A model generated the notes under the pieces. It was not told the DNA's origin. It saw only the letters and a list, made by a program, of their open reading frames with translations, and did no database searches. The position numbers and the translations under genes are program-made. A stretch of 64,000 bases of DNA from Nitrospirota bacterium. GTDB taxonomy: Bacteria; Nitrospirota; Nitrospiria; Nitrospirales; Nitrospiraceae. The DNA is taken from the NCBI GenBank assembly GCA_040757595.1, contig JBFLWP010000010.1:1-64000 (forward strand), in the 5' to 3' direction. Below, one piece after another: positions 32,631 through 42,300 of this stretch (position 1 is the first letter of the stretch; each line of letters begins with the position of its first letter).

Positions 32631-34007
32631 ATGCGACCACGCATCTTCGGCCTGGAGAACGAGTACGGCTTGATCTTCTCCCCCAACGGCCGGATCTACC
32701 TGCCGATGGAGAAGGTGCTGGGGTACATCTTCGAGGGGTTGATCCCCAACAGCTGGCCGTCCAACGCCTTTCTCGTCAACGGGGCGCGTTTCTACCAGGA
32801 CACCGGCTGCCATCCGGAATATTCCACCCCGGAATGTGACAACGTCCTGGACCTGGTCGTTCACGACAAGGCCGGGGAACGACTGCTGGAAGCCTGTTTG
32901 CCGGCGGCCGAGGAGCGGCTGCGCGAAGAAGGCCTCTCGGGCGAGATCTACATTTTCAAGAACAACACGGATTCCCTGGGTAACACGTACGGCTGCCACG
33001 AAAACTACCTCATGCGTCGGGACGTGGACTTCTGGAAAGTGACGGAACAGCTCATCCCCTTCTTCGTGACCCGCCAGGTCTACGCCGGCTCGGGCAAGGT
33101 GCTGAAAGTCTCCGGCAAGCCCCAGTATTTCATCTCGCAGCGAGCCCAGCACATCCACGAGAAGACCTCCTCCTCGACGACCTCCTCCCGCAGCATCATC
33201 AATACGCGGGACGAGCCTCACGCCGACGCGGAGAAGTATCGCCGGCTCCACATCATCGTGGGTGATTCCAACATGTCGGAATACGCCACGTACCTGAAAG
33301 TCGGCGTCGCGGCCCTCGTCCTCTCGATGGTCGAAGACGGCTTTACGGTGCACGGCACGGAGTTGGAGGACCCGGTCAAGGCCATCCGCGAGATCTCGCG
33401 TGACCCGACGCTGAAGAAGAAGGTCAAGCTGGACGACGGCCGCCAGCTGAGCGCGATCGAGATCCAGCGCGTCTACCTCGAGCGGGCGCACGACTATCTG
33501 AGCACGCAATCCCATGATCCGGTCATGGCGGACCTGTGGGCCAAGTGGAGCGATGTCCTGGACCGGCTAGAAGATGATCCGATGCAGTTGTCCCGAGAGG
33601 TCGATTGGGTCTGCAAGAAGCTGCTCATCCAATCGTACGTGGACAAGAAAGGCTGCGGATGGGATGATCCGCGCGTCTTTCTCATGGATCTCCAGTATCA
33701 CGACGTGAAGCGGACCCGAGGCCTCTATTATCTGCTGGAGGCTCGTGATCTGGCGGAGCGGATCGTGGACGAGGAGGATGTGCAGCGGGCCATGTCGATG
33801 CCGCCTCAAACGACGCGGGCCAAAGTTCGGGGCGACTTCATCCGGTTTGCCCGCGCCAAAAACCGGTCTTACACCGTGGACTGGACCTATTTGAAGCTGA
33901 ACGGCTACTGGGAGGAGACGATCCTCTGCATGGATCCGTTCAGCGCCATCAACCGCCGGGTCGAGGAGTTGGTGTCCCAGGTGTCGGGCTTGCGATTTTA
34001 CCGATGA
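32631..34007 (+). CDS. pafA: Pup-protein ligase PafA
   Basis: A 458-residue ligase related to Dop but lacking the Dop-specific insert. Start RPRIFGLENEYGLIFSPNGR; catalytic Asp57 in GARFYQDTGCHPEYSTPEC; ATP-site and fold motifs FKNNTDSLGNTYGCHENYL, INTRDEPHADAEKYRRLHIIVGDSNMSEYATYLKVG and QPPQ-like SMPPQTTRAKVRGDF. PafA ligates the C-terminal Glu side chain of Pup (or a relative) to substrate lysines. Gene order mpa-dop-prcB-prcA-pafA is that of Mycobacterium minus pup. Confidence 0.95.
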   Translation: MRPRIFGLENEYGLIFSPNGRIYLPMEKVLGYIFEGLIPNSWPSNAFLVNGARFYQDTGCHPEYSTPECDNVLDLVVHDKAGERLLEACLPAAEERLREEGLSGEIYIFKNNTDSLGNTYGCHENYLMRRDVDFWKVTEQLIPFFVTRQVYAGSGKVLKVSGKPQYFISQRAQHIHEKTSSSTTSSRSIINTRDEPHADAEKYRRLHIIVGDSNMSEYATYLKVGVAALVLSMVEDGFTVHGTELEDPVKAIREISRDPTLKKKVKLDDGRQLSAIEIQRVYLERAHDYLSTQSHDPVMADLWAKWSDVLDRLEDDPMQLSREVDWVCKKLLIQSYVDKKGCGWDDPRVFLMDLQYHDVKRTRGLYYLLEARDLAERIVDEEDVQRAMSMPPQTTRAKVRGDFIRFARAKNRSYTVDWTYLKLNGYWEETILCMDPFSAINRRVEELVSQVSGLRFYR

Positions 34008-34918
34008 ACGGGCTTCCCGCGCAGAGCCGGTGGGACCTACGGGCGATCTTTGCCGTCGTCTTGCTGGCGAGTGTATTCCCGGTGCATCTTCTACCCGGCA
34101 CGTCTCACGAGATGCGCGGTGCGGACGGGCAGCTCAGCGGGAAGCAGGGACAGGTCCTGCTGGTCAAGCTGCCGATCAACGACCAGGCGGCGGTGGTCGG
34201 CAAGTTCCTGGGCCGTACGGTCCCGTTCTTTCCGAACGGTGAAGGGCACGCGGGGCTGCTCGGCATTGATCTCCAGGATCAGCCGGGGACCCATGAATTG
34301 GTGATCGAGGCAACGGAGCCGACCGGGGTGCGGCGGTTGAGCTACAACGTGCTCGTGATCAAGGAGAAGTATCCTGTCCAGCACCTGACCTTGCCCAAGG
34401 ACAAGGTCGACTTGGACGAGGAGAGCCTGGCCAGGGTCAAGACCGAGCAGCAGCAGGTGAAAGCGCTCTTGGAGGCGGTCTCACAGGACCGGCTCTGGGA
34501 GGGGCAGTTCGTCGAGCCAGTGCACGGACCGGTCACCGGCGCGTTCGGCCGACTGCGCGTCATCAACGGCCGACCGAGGAGTCCCCACAACGGGGAGGAC
34601 ATCGCGGCTCCGCTGGGGACCGACGTGGTCGCCATGAACCGCGGCGTGGCGCGTCTGACCGTCGATCACTTTTTCTCCGGTAAGGGAGTCTTCGTTGACC
34701 ACGGGCTGGGGCTCTATTCCATGTACTTTCACCTCTCCGAGATTCTGGTGCAGGACGGGCAGAGGATCGAGCGGGGCCAAGTGATCGGCAGGGTCGGGGC
34801 TTCCGGTCGCGCCAGCGGTCCGCACCTCCACTGGGGCGTCCGCCTGAACGGCGCGCGGGTCAATCCCTATTCCCTCTTGGAGCTGCCGATCGAGGGGCTG
34901 GCGCTCGCTGGCCGGTAG
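34004..34918 (+). CDS. M23-family peptidoglycan endopeptidase
   Basis: A 304-residue protein whose ATG overlaps the pafA stop (ATGA). A signal anchor lies at about residues 10-30 (LRAIFAVVLLASVFPVHLLP). A beta-rich region at 40-130 precedes the LytM/M23 domain, which has HNGEDIAAPLGTDVVA (His and Asp ligands), GLGLYSMYFHLSEILVQ and GASGRASGPHLHWGVRLNGARVNP (HxH). The zinc site looks intact, so it should cut peptide cross-links in the cell wall. Its tight link to pafA suggests co-expression, though a functional tie to the proteasome is unproven. Confidence 0.88.
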   Translation: MNGLPAQSRWDLRAIFAVVLLASVFPVHLLPGTSHEMRGADGQLSGKQGQVLLVKLPINDQAAVVGKFLGRTVPFFPNGEGHAGLLGIDLQDQPGTHELVIEATEPTGVRRLSYNVLVIKEKYPVQHLTLPKDKVDLDEESLARVKTEQQQVKALLEAVSQDRLWEGQFVEPVHGPVTGAFGRLRVINGRPRSPHNGEDIAAPLGTDVVAMNRGVARLTVDHFFSGKGVFVDHGLGLYSMYFHLSEILVQDGQRIERGQVIGRVGASGRASGPHLHWGVRLNGARVNPYSLLELPIEGLALAGR

Positions 34919-34940
34919 AGGGTTCCAAAGGACCGAGCCG

Positions 34941-35504
34941 ATGACCCCAACGACCGTTCGCCAGACCGGCCGGCGCAGCCTGCCCGCGGCGATCCTGACC
35001 GCCGCTGCGTGGCTGCTTTGCGCCTGCGCATCCACGGTTCCGCCAGAGTTCGTCAAGCGGGCGGAGCCGGGCGTGACGCTCACGGACCTGGCGACCCGCC
35101 CGCAGACCTACAGGGGCAAGGTGGTGATCCTGGGGGGCGTGATCGTGGACGGGAAAGAGCAGGCAGGCCGGATGTGGCTCCTGCTCAAGAACCGGCCGCT
35201 TGACGAGGATTACGTCCCCCACCGCGATGTCACGCTCCGCCCGTCTGAATCCGGCTACTATTGGGTCCTGGTTGATCTCAAAGGGTTGCCCAAAGCCTAC
35301 CGGTCCTGGGCCCGGGTCACCGTCGTCGGCTTGGTCTCCGACGTTCAGCCCCTGCCGCACGAGTCCACGAAAGGCGGAGAGCCGGTGCTCGGCGCCCTGT
35401 ACCTGCGCGGATGGGGCTATGGGAACGAGGATGCCGGGATTTGGGAGGAACGGGTGGACCCCAACTATCTCCAGTCCAACCCGATGGAGGAATTCCGACA
35501 GTAG
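34941..35504 (+). CDS. Slp-family outer-membrane lipoprotein
   Basis: A 187-residue protein with a lipoprotein signal (PAAILTAAAWLLCACAS, Cys near residue 32). The mature part has the Slp pattern: PPEFVKRAEPGVTLTDLATRPQTYRGKVVILGGVIVDGKEQAG, SESGYYWVLVDLKGLPKAYRSWARVTVVG and an ending PLPHES...GALYLRGWGYG. Slp proteins are induced in starvation or stress in E. coli; the exact role is unclear. It lies 22 bases after the M23 gene. Confidence 0.85.
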   Translation: MTPTTVRQTGRRSLPAAILTAAAWLLCACASTVPPEFVKRAEPGVTLTDLATRPQTYRGKVVILGGVIVDGKEQAGRMWLLLKNRPLDEDYVPHRDVTLRPSESGYYWVLVDLKGLPKAYRSWARVTVVGLVSDVQPLPHESTKGGEPVLGALYLRGWGYGNEDAGIWEERVDPNYLQSNPMEEFRQ

Positions 35505-35542
35505 ATCCTCTGGCTCTCGCCCGGCGAGCTGCCCGCTCCCGT

Positions 35543-36982
35543 TTACACGTTGGTCTTGATACTGTGCCCGTCGGAGGCCAGGACCTGCTCGGCGGCCTGG
35601 GCCAACTCCCTGTCCGCTCCGTGGTCCTTCGCGAAGATCCGGAACTGGACGATCCTGGCCGGCAGGTAGTCGAAGAATTCCTTCAACGCCTCCTTGGACA
35701 CCGTCCTGGTCGCAGGATCGTACACGTAGATCTGGAACTCCCCCATGTTCAGCAGGTTGATGGGCCGCGGGTCCTGGTTGGCCATGTCCACGCGGAAGTC
35801 CAGCTTGCTGAGGCGGGGCGGCAGGGCCCGCCTGATTCGGTCCTCGACCGTCCGTCGGTCCATGAACGTCCGGCCCCGCTCGTCCCCGCGGGTCGGCAGC
35901 ACCGCGTTGTAGGCCATCTTCCACTTCACGTCCCGCCCCAGGATGCGGGCCCATTCCTGCCCGAGGGTCCGCATCTTCTTGCTGCGCTCCCTCGGCCAAC
36001 CGCGGACGGTCTCCGTGAGGGACCAGTCGGTGAGGTGCTGGTACGCCTCCATCCGGTCCAGCGGGTTGTGAGGGAAGATGTAGGTCATCGTGTCGTGAAA
36101 GATCTCCCGCAGGTGGATGTCGATGGCCCGCGTCGTCCGGTGATAGTAGACGTTTGAGTAGAGGTAGAGTCGCGTATTCAGGAACATCTGCAGGGCTGGC
36201 AGGCCGGTCCGGTGGATCGTGAGCCCCTTGGACGTGATGAGGGTGTAGTGGATGAGCCGGGTCAGATCCACGGGGCCGACCGCCACGCCGCACATGTAGG
36301 AATCGCGCAGGACGTAGTCCAGGTTGTCCGCCGTGTAGATGCCGCCGATCACCGGCTGCAGGAACCACAGCCACTTGGGGTAGGCGGAGCTGTCCTTGCC
36401 CGGATCTTTAAGGATCAGGAAGGCGATGTGGTCCGGATCGAGCTGCTCGCCTGGGGGGAACGGCCCGCCCGGGCTGCGTCGGATGCGGCGGATGATCTTC
36501 CCCAGGTGCTCCCGGATGATCACCTGGCCGATCCGCTCGTGGGTGAGGCCGAACTCCTCCAAGAAGTTCTCGTCGAAAAAGTGGCAGAATGGGCCGTGGC
36601 CGATGTCGTGCAGGAGCGCGGTGACCCGGAGCAGCTCCTCGATGAACGGGGGCGAGGGGAGGTCCGGTACGATCCGAGCCAGCGATGGGTACAGGTGTCG
36701 GGCGAAACGCCCGGCTACGTGCATGACGCCGAGGGAATGCTGGAACCGGCTGTGCTCGGCCGATGGGTAGACCCAGCGGGCGCTCTGGAGCTGGTAGATG
36801 TAACGCAGCCGCTGGACCCAGGGCGAGTCGATCAGGTCCTTTTCGGTCCGCTCGGTTGGATCGGGGACGGTGTAGGGGACGGTGAAGGAGATGTACTCGT
36901 GGATCGGATCGGCGATCAGGGCCGTTCCGTCGTATTGAGTCGCTGGGGAGAGGGCGCCGGGGGGGGGCGGCTGGGTCTTCAT
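35543..36982 (-). CDS. HD-domain phosphohydrolase (dNTPase-like)
   Basis: The protein has 479 residues from ATG 36980-36982 with AGGAG nine bases upstream. The metal motif sequence is H in SRFQHSLGVMHVAGRFARHL, HD in ALLHDIGHGPFCHFFDENFLEEFG, and a later D in YTADNLDYVLRDSYMCGV, as in COG1078 proteins related to dGTP triphosphohydrolases and SAMHD1. Such enzymes hydrolyse nucleotides or phosphate esters; the substrate cannot be read from sequence. It is the last gene of the galU-lon-thiL-DUF2062 minus-strand run. Confidence 0.85.
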   Translation of the reverse strand: MKTQPPPPGALSPATQYDGTALIADPIHEYISFTVPYTVPDPTERTEKDLIDSPWVQRLRYIYQLQSARWVYPSAEHSRFQHSLGVMHVAGRFARHLYPSLARIVPDLPSPPFIEELLRVTALLHDIGHGPFCHFFDENFLEEFGLTHERIGQVIIREHLGKIIRRIRRSPGGPFPPGEQLDPDHIAFLILKDPGKDSSAYPKWLWFLQPVIGGIYTADNLDYVLRDSYMCGVAVGPVDLTRLIHYTLITSKGLTIHRTGLPALQMFLNTRLYLYSNVYYHRTTRAIDIHLREIFHDTMTYIFPHNPLDRMEAYQHLTDWSLTETVRGWPRERSKKMRTLGQEWARILGRDVKWKMAYNAVLPTRGDERGRTFMDRRTVEDRIRRALPPRLSKLDFRVDMANQDPRPINLLNMGEFQIYVYDPATRTVSKEALKEFFDYLPARIVQFRIFAKDHGADRELAQAAEQVLASDGHSIKTNV

Positions 36983-37008
36983 GGCCGAGACTCCTGCCAC
37001 ATGATAGC

Positions 37009-37497
37009 CTAGCTGCCCTGGGGTGGCAATCGGTCGGGCCGTGGAGCGGCCTGCCGGAGCCGAGCGCGATATTGGGTAATGAGCAGGTAGGCGGCCGGAT
37101 AGGAGACCAGCGCGCCCAGAAGGCTGAGCGCCAGCCCGCCGATGAAGAAGGGAAGGGCGTAGGGAGCGACCTGTTGATACAGGGACGCCGGGCTCAGGTC
37201 CGACCAGTTGAACGGGGCGGTCTCCGGCAAGCCCAAGAGCTGGAAGCCGGTCCAAAAGGTGGCGGCCAGGATGGGGACCGCCGTCCAGGGGTTGTTGATG
37301 AAGGCTCCGGCGAAGAGGGCGATGGCGTTCAGGCGGAACGCCCAGGCGCAAAAGGCTGCGCTCAGCGTGTGCAGCCCGTAGGTGGGCGAAAAGGCGATGA
37401 AGACGCCGATCGCAAAAGCCAGCGCGGTCTTGCGCGGGGGTTCGTCGAGGTGCAGGAGCTGCTTCAAGTGCGATCGGATCTGCTGGAGCGAGACCAT
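37009..37497 (-). CDS. DUF2062 membrane protein
   Basis: The protein has 162 residues from ATG 37495-37497, which overlaps the thiL stop by one base. Three to four membrane segments with the DUF2062 pattern: PPRKTALAFAIGVFIAFSPTYGLHTLSAAFCAWAFRLN and FINNPWTAVPILAATFWTG. In other bacteria DUF2062 domains are found alone or fused to glycosyltransferases. Function unknown. Confidence 0.85.
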   Translation of the reverse strand: MVSLQQIRSHLKQLLHLDEPPRKTALAFAIGVFIAFSPTYGLHTLSAAFCAWAFRLNAIALFAGAFINNPWTAVPILAATFWTGFQLLGLPETAPFNWSDLSPASLYQQVAPYALPFFIGGLALSLLGALVSYPAAYLLITQYRARLRQAAPRPDRLPPQGS

Positions 37498-38573
37498 CAC
37501 GGCTCCGGCCGGCCCGCGCGTGCGGGGCGGAAATGCTGATAGCTGGTGATGGATAAGCTTGCCAGACTCCCTGTTGGCTGCCTTACGCGGAGCCCGAAGG
37601 CCTTGGGACGGATCACCCCGATGCGTGTGCATCGGCATCCTGCCGCGCGAACCAGCCGCTCGACTGTCTCGCGCAGGCGAGGGGGCACCGTGAACAGGAG
37701 CTCGTAATCCTCCCCGCCGGTCAGGGCGAGCGCGACCGGATCGCGGCCTCGGGCCTTGGCATAGGCTCTGCACTGGGGCGACAGGGGCAGAGCCGCAGCC
37801 TCGATCTCCGCGCCGACGCCGCTCTGTCTGCAGAGGTGAGCCAAGTCGCCGGACAGGCCGTCAGACAGGTCGATCGCGGCCGTAGCCAGACGGTGCTCGG
37901 CGAGCAGTTGCCCCTCCCTGATCCGCGCTGCCGGACGGAGGTGCCGACCGATCAGGAACCGTGCCGGCCCGAGGCCGCGGCTCCGCCTGTTGCGGCGAGC
38001 GGCGAGGAGCTCCAGCCCGGCCAACGCGTCGCCCAACGTCCCGGTGACATAGAGCAGGTCGCCGATCCTCGCCCCGTCTCGCCTCAGCGCGTGGTTCGGC
38101 CTGACCGTACCGAGCAAGGCGACGCCGATGAAGAGCCCCCCACGGGATTCGGAGGTGTCTCCTCCGACCAGCTCCACCCGCGGGGACCGGCAAGCCCGCA
38201 TGAGCCCGCTGTAGAGAGCCCGGACCTCCGAGGTCCGGTGGGAGGGCGGGATGGCGAGCGAGACCAGCAGGTACCTCGGCACGCCGCCCATCGCCGCGAT
38301 GTCGCTCAGGTTGGCGATCGCCGCCTTGTAGCCGATCTCCTCCATCGAGGCGGTAGAACGGACGAAATGGACGCCCTCGGCCAGCAGGTCGGTCGTGACG
38401 AGGAGCTGCCGGCCGGGCGGGAGCCTGATGAGCGCCGCGTCGTCGCCGATCCCCCGCAGGACCGAGGGGCCGGTTCGCCCGAATCGGCGGTGCAGGTCGG
38501 CGATGAGTTGAAACTCGCTGAGCCGGAGCGAGGGGAGGCGATGCCGAGACCGACGCGGGACGTGTCGGTCCAT
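37497..38573 (-). CDS. thiL: thiamine-monophosphate kinase
   Basis: The enzyme has 358 residues from ATG 38571-38573, two bases after the lon stop; the frame continues upstream inside lon but that part is not ThiL. Motifs: SEFQLIADLHRRFG, LRGIGDDAALIRLPPGRQLLVTTDLLAEGVHF, GYKAAIANLSDIAAMGGVPRYLLVSLAIP, VGGDTSESRGGLFIGVALLG, AIDLSDGLSGDL, ALTGGEDYELLFTVPP. ThiL phosphorylates thiamine phosphate to the cofactor TPP, completing the pathway with ThiS/G/E. The N-terminal 18 residues (basic) may be an extension; the core starts near residue 19. Confidence 0.94.
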   Translation of the reverse strand: MDRHVPRRSRHRLPSLRLSEFQLIADLHRRFGRTGPSVLRGIGDDAALIRLPPGRQLLVTTDLLAEGVHFVRSTASMEEIGYKAAIANLSDIAAMGGVPRYLLVSLAIPPSHRTSEVRALYSGLMRACRSPRVELVGGDTSESRGGLFIGVALLGTVRPNHALRRDGARIGDLLYVTGTLGDALAGLELLAARRNRRSRGLGPARFLIGRHLRPAARIREGQLLAEHRLATAAIDLSDGLSGDLAHLCRQSGVGAEIEAAALPLSPQCRAYAKARGRDPVALALTGGEDYELLFTVPPRLRETVERLVRAAGCRCTRIGVIRPKAFGLRVRQPTGSLASLSITSYQHFRPARAGRPEP

Positions 38574-38575
38574 GC

Positions 38576-41074
<2,499 letters not shown>

Positions 41075-41127
41075 GGAACTGGGTCCTTTGTGAACGTCTC
41101 CTCGATTTCACGGAAGCAGGGTCGGCG

Positions 41128-41997
41128 TCAACGCAACTGCTTGAGGTACCTGGCGAACGGCGGCCCCAGCGTCGGATTCTTGAGCGCGAACTCGACGGTG
41201 GCTTTGAGAAATCCCAGCTTGTCCCCGGCGTCGTACCGTTGCCCCTGGATCTCCTGGGCGTAGATCGGAGCGGTTTGCGCCAGGAGCCGCAAGGCGTCGG
41301 TCAGCTGAATCTCCTGATTCTTGCCCGGCTCCGTCTTTTCCAGGCAGGGGAAGATCTCCGGCGCGAGCACGTAGCGCCCGATGACGGCGTAACGGGACGG
41401 AGCAGCGGCCGGAGCCGGCTTCTCGACCAAGTCGAGCACCCGATGGAGCCCTCCCGCCACGCGTCTGGCTTCCACGATGCCGTAGTGCCGGACCTGGCTT
41501 CGCGGGACCTTCTGGACGCCCAACACCGCGCCGTTTCCCCGATCATAGACCTGAATGAGCTGGGCCGTGGCCGGGATCCGGTGCGCGATGATCTCATCGC
41601 TCAGGAGAACGGCGAAGGGCTCGTCGCCGATCAGGTGCCGCGCACACAGGATGGCGTGGCCCAGTCCACGCGGCTCCGACTGGCGGACGTAGCAAAAATT
41701 GGCGATCTCGGAGATCTGCCGGATGTCGCGCAGCAACTGGGCCTTGCCGTTGCCTTTCAGGTTTTCTTCCAGTTCGAAAGAGCGGTCGAAGTGGTCCTCG
41801 ATGGCGCGCTTGCCCCGCCCCGTGATGACGATGATATCCTGGATGCCAGAGGCGACCGCTTCCTCTACGGCGTACTGGATCAGCGGCTTGTCGACCAGGG
41901 GCAGCATTTCCTTGGGGGAGGCTTTGGTGGCCGGCAGGAAGCGGGTGCCGAGACCGGCCGCGGGGATGACCGCTTTCCGGATCGCGATGGGCGCCAT
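41128..41997 (-). CDS. galU: UTP-glucose-1-phosphate uridylyltransferase
   Basis: The enzyme has 289 residues from ATG 41995-41997, chosen since the family starts with IRKAVIPAAGLGTRFLPATKASPKEMLPLVDKP. An upstream start would add 22 residues. Other motifs: VEEAVASGIQDIIVITGRGKRAIEDHFD, QSEPRGLGHAILCARHLIGDEPFAVLLSDEI, YAVIGRYVLAPEIF and GDKLGFLKATVEFAL. It makes UDP-glucose for LPS and other glycans. It starts the minus-strand block, back to back with bamA. Confidence 0.94.
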   Translation of the reverse strand: MAPIAIRKAVIPAAGLGTRFLPATKASPKEMLPLVDKPLIQYAVEEAVASGIQDIIVITGRGKRAIEDHFDRSFELEENLKGNGKAQLLRDIRQISEIANFCYVRQSEPRGLGHAILCARHLIGDEPFAVLLSDEIIAHRIPATAQLIQVYDRGNGAVLGVQKVPRSQVRHYGIVEARRVAGGLHRVLDLVEKPAPAAAPSRYAVIGRYVLAPEIFPCLEKTEPGKNQEIQLTDALRLLAQTAPIYAQEIQGQRYDAGDKLGFLKATVEFALKNPTLGPPFARYLKQLR

Positions 41998-42300
41998 AGA
42001 TAGTTTGGATACTAGGGGATCGTTCGGCGCGATGTCAAGGCAACCCGGCCCGGTGCGGGACAACCTTAAAGCGGGCTCGACGAGGAGAAATTTGCTTTAC
42101 ATTGCGTCCGTCATCCCCTTATAATTCCTAGGTTTTTCACAAACTTTCGTGAGAGTATTGGTGGGGTCCTGCCCTATTCATTTCATGCTTGGACTGTTCG
42201 GTGACGTGAAGGCTGTCAGGCGAAGTCCTCTCACAAGTGTCCAGCCCGCAAAGACGATTCCGGCACGCCCTGGTCGGCCATCCCTTCCGGAAAGGCCGCA
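41998..42300. other. divergent regulatory gap between galU and bamA
   Basis: This 303-base gap holds no gene. It contains the plus-strand promoter at 42096-42125 and about 175 bases of leader before the bamA GTG. The leader has no array of the heptamer type and no riboswitch I recognise. The galU promoter should lie in the left part, but I cannot place it. Confidence 0.5.
42096..42125 (+). promoter_or_regulatory. strong sigma70-type promoter for the bamA-lpx operon
   Basis: TTTACA (42096-42101), an 18-base spacer and a consensus TATAAT (42120-42125), in a local AT-rich stretch. It is the best promoter match I found in the window and drives the long envelope series starting at bamA (42301). 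Confidence 0.7.
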
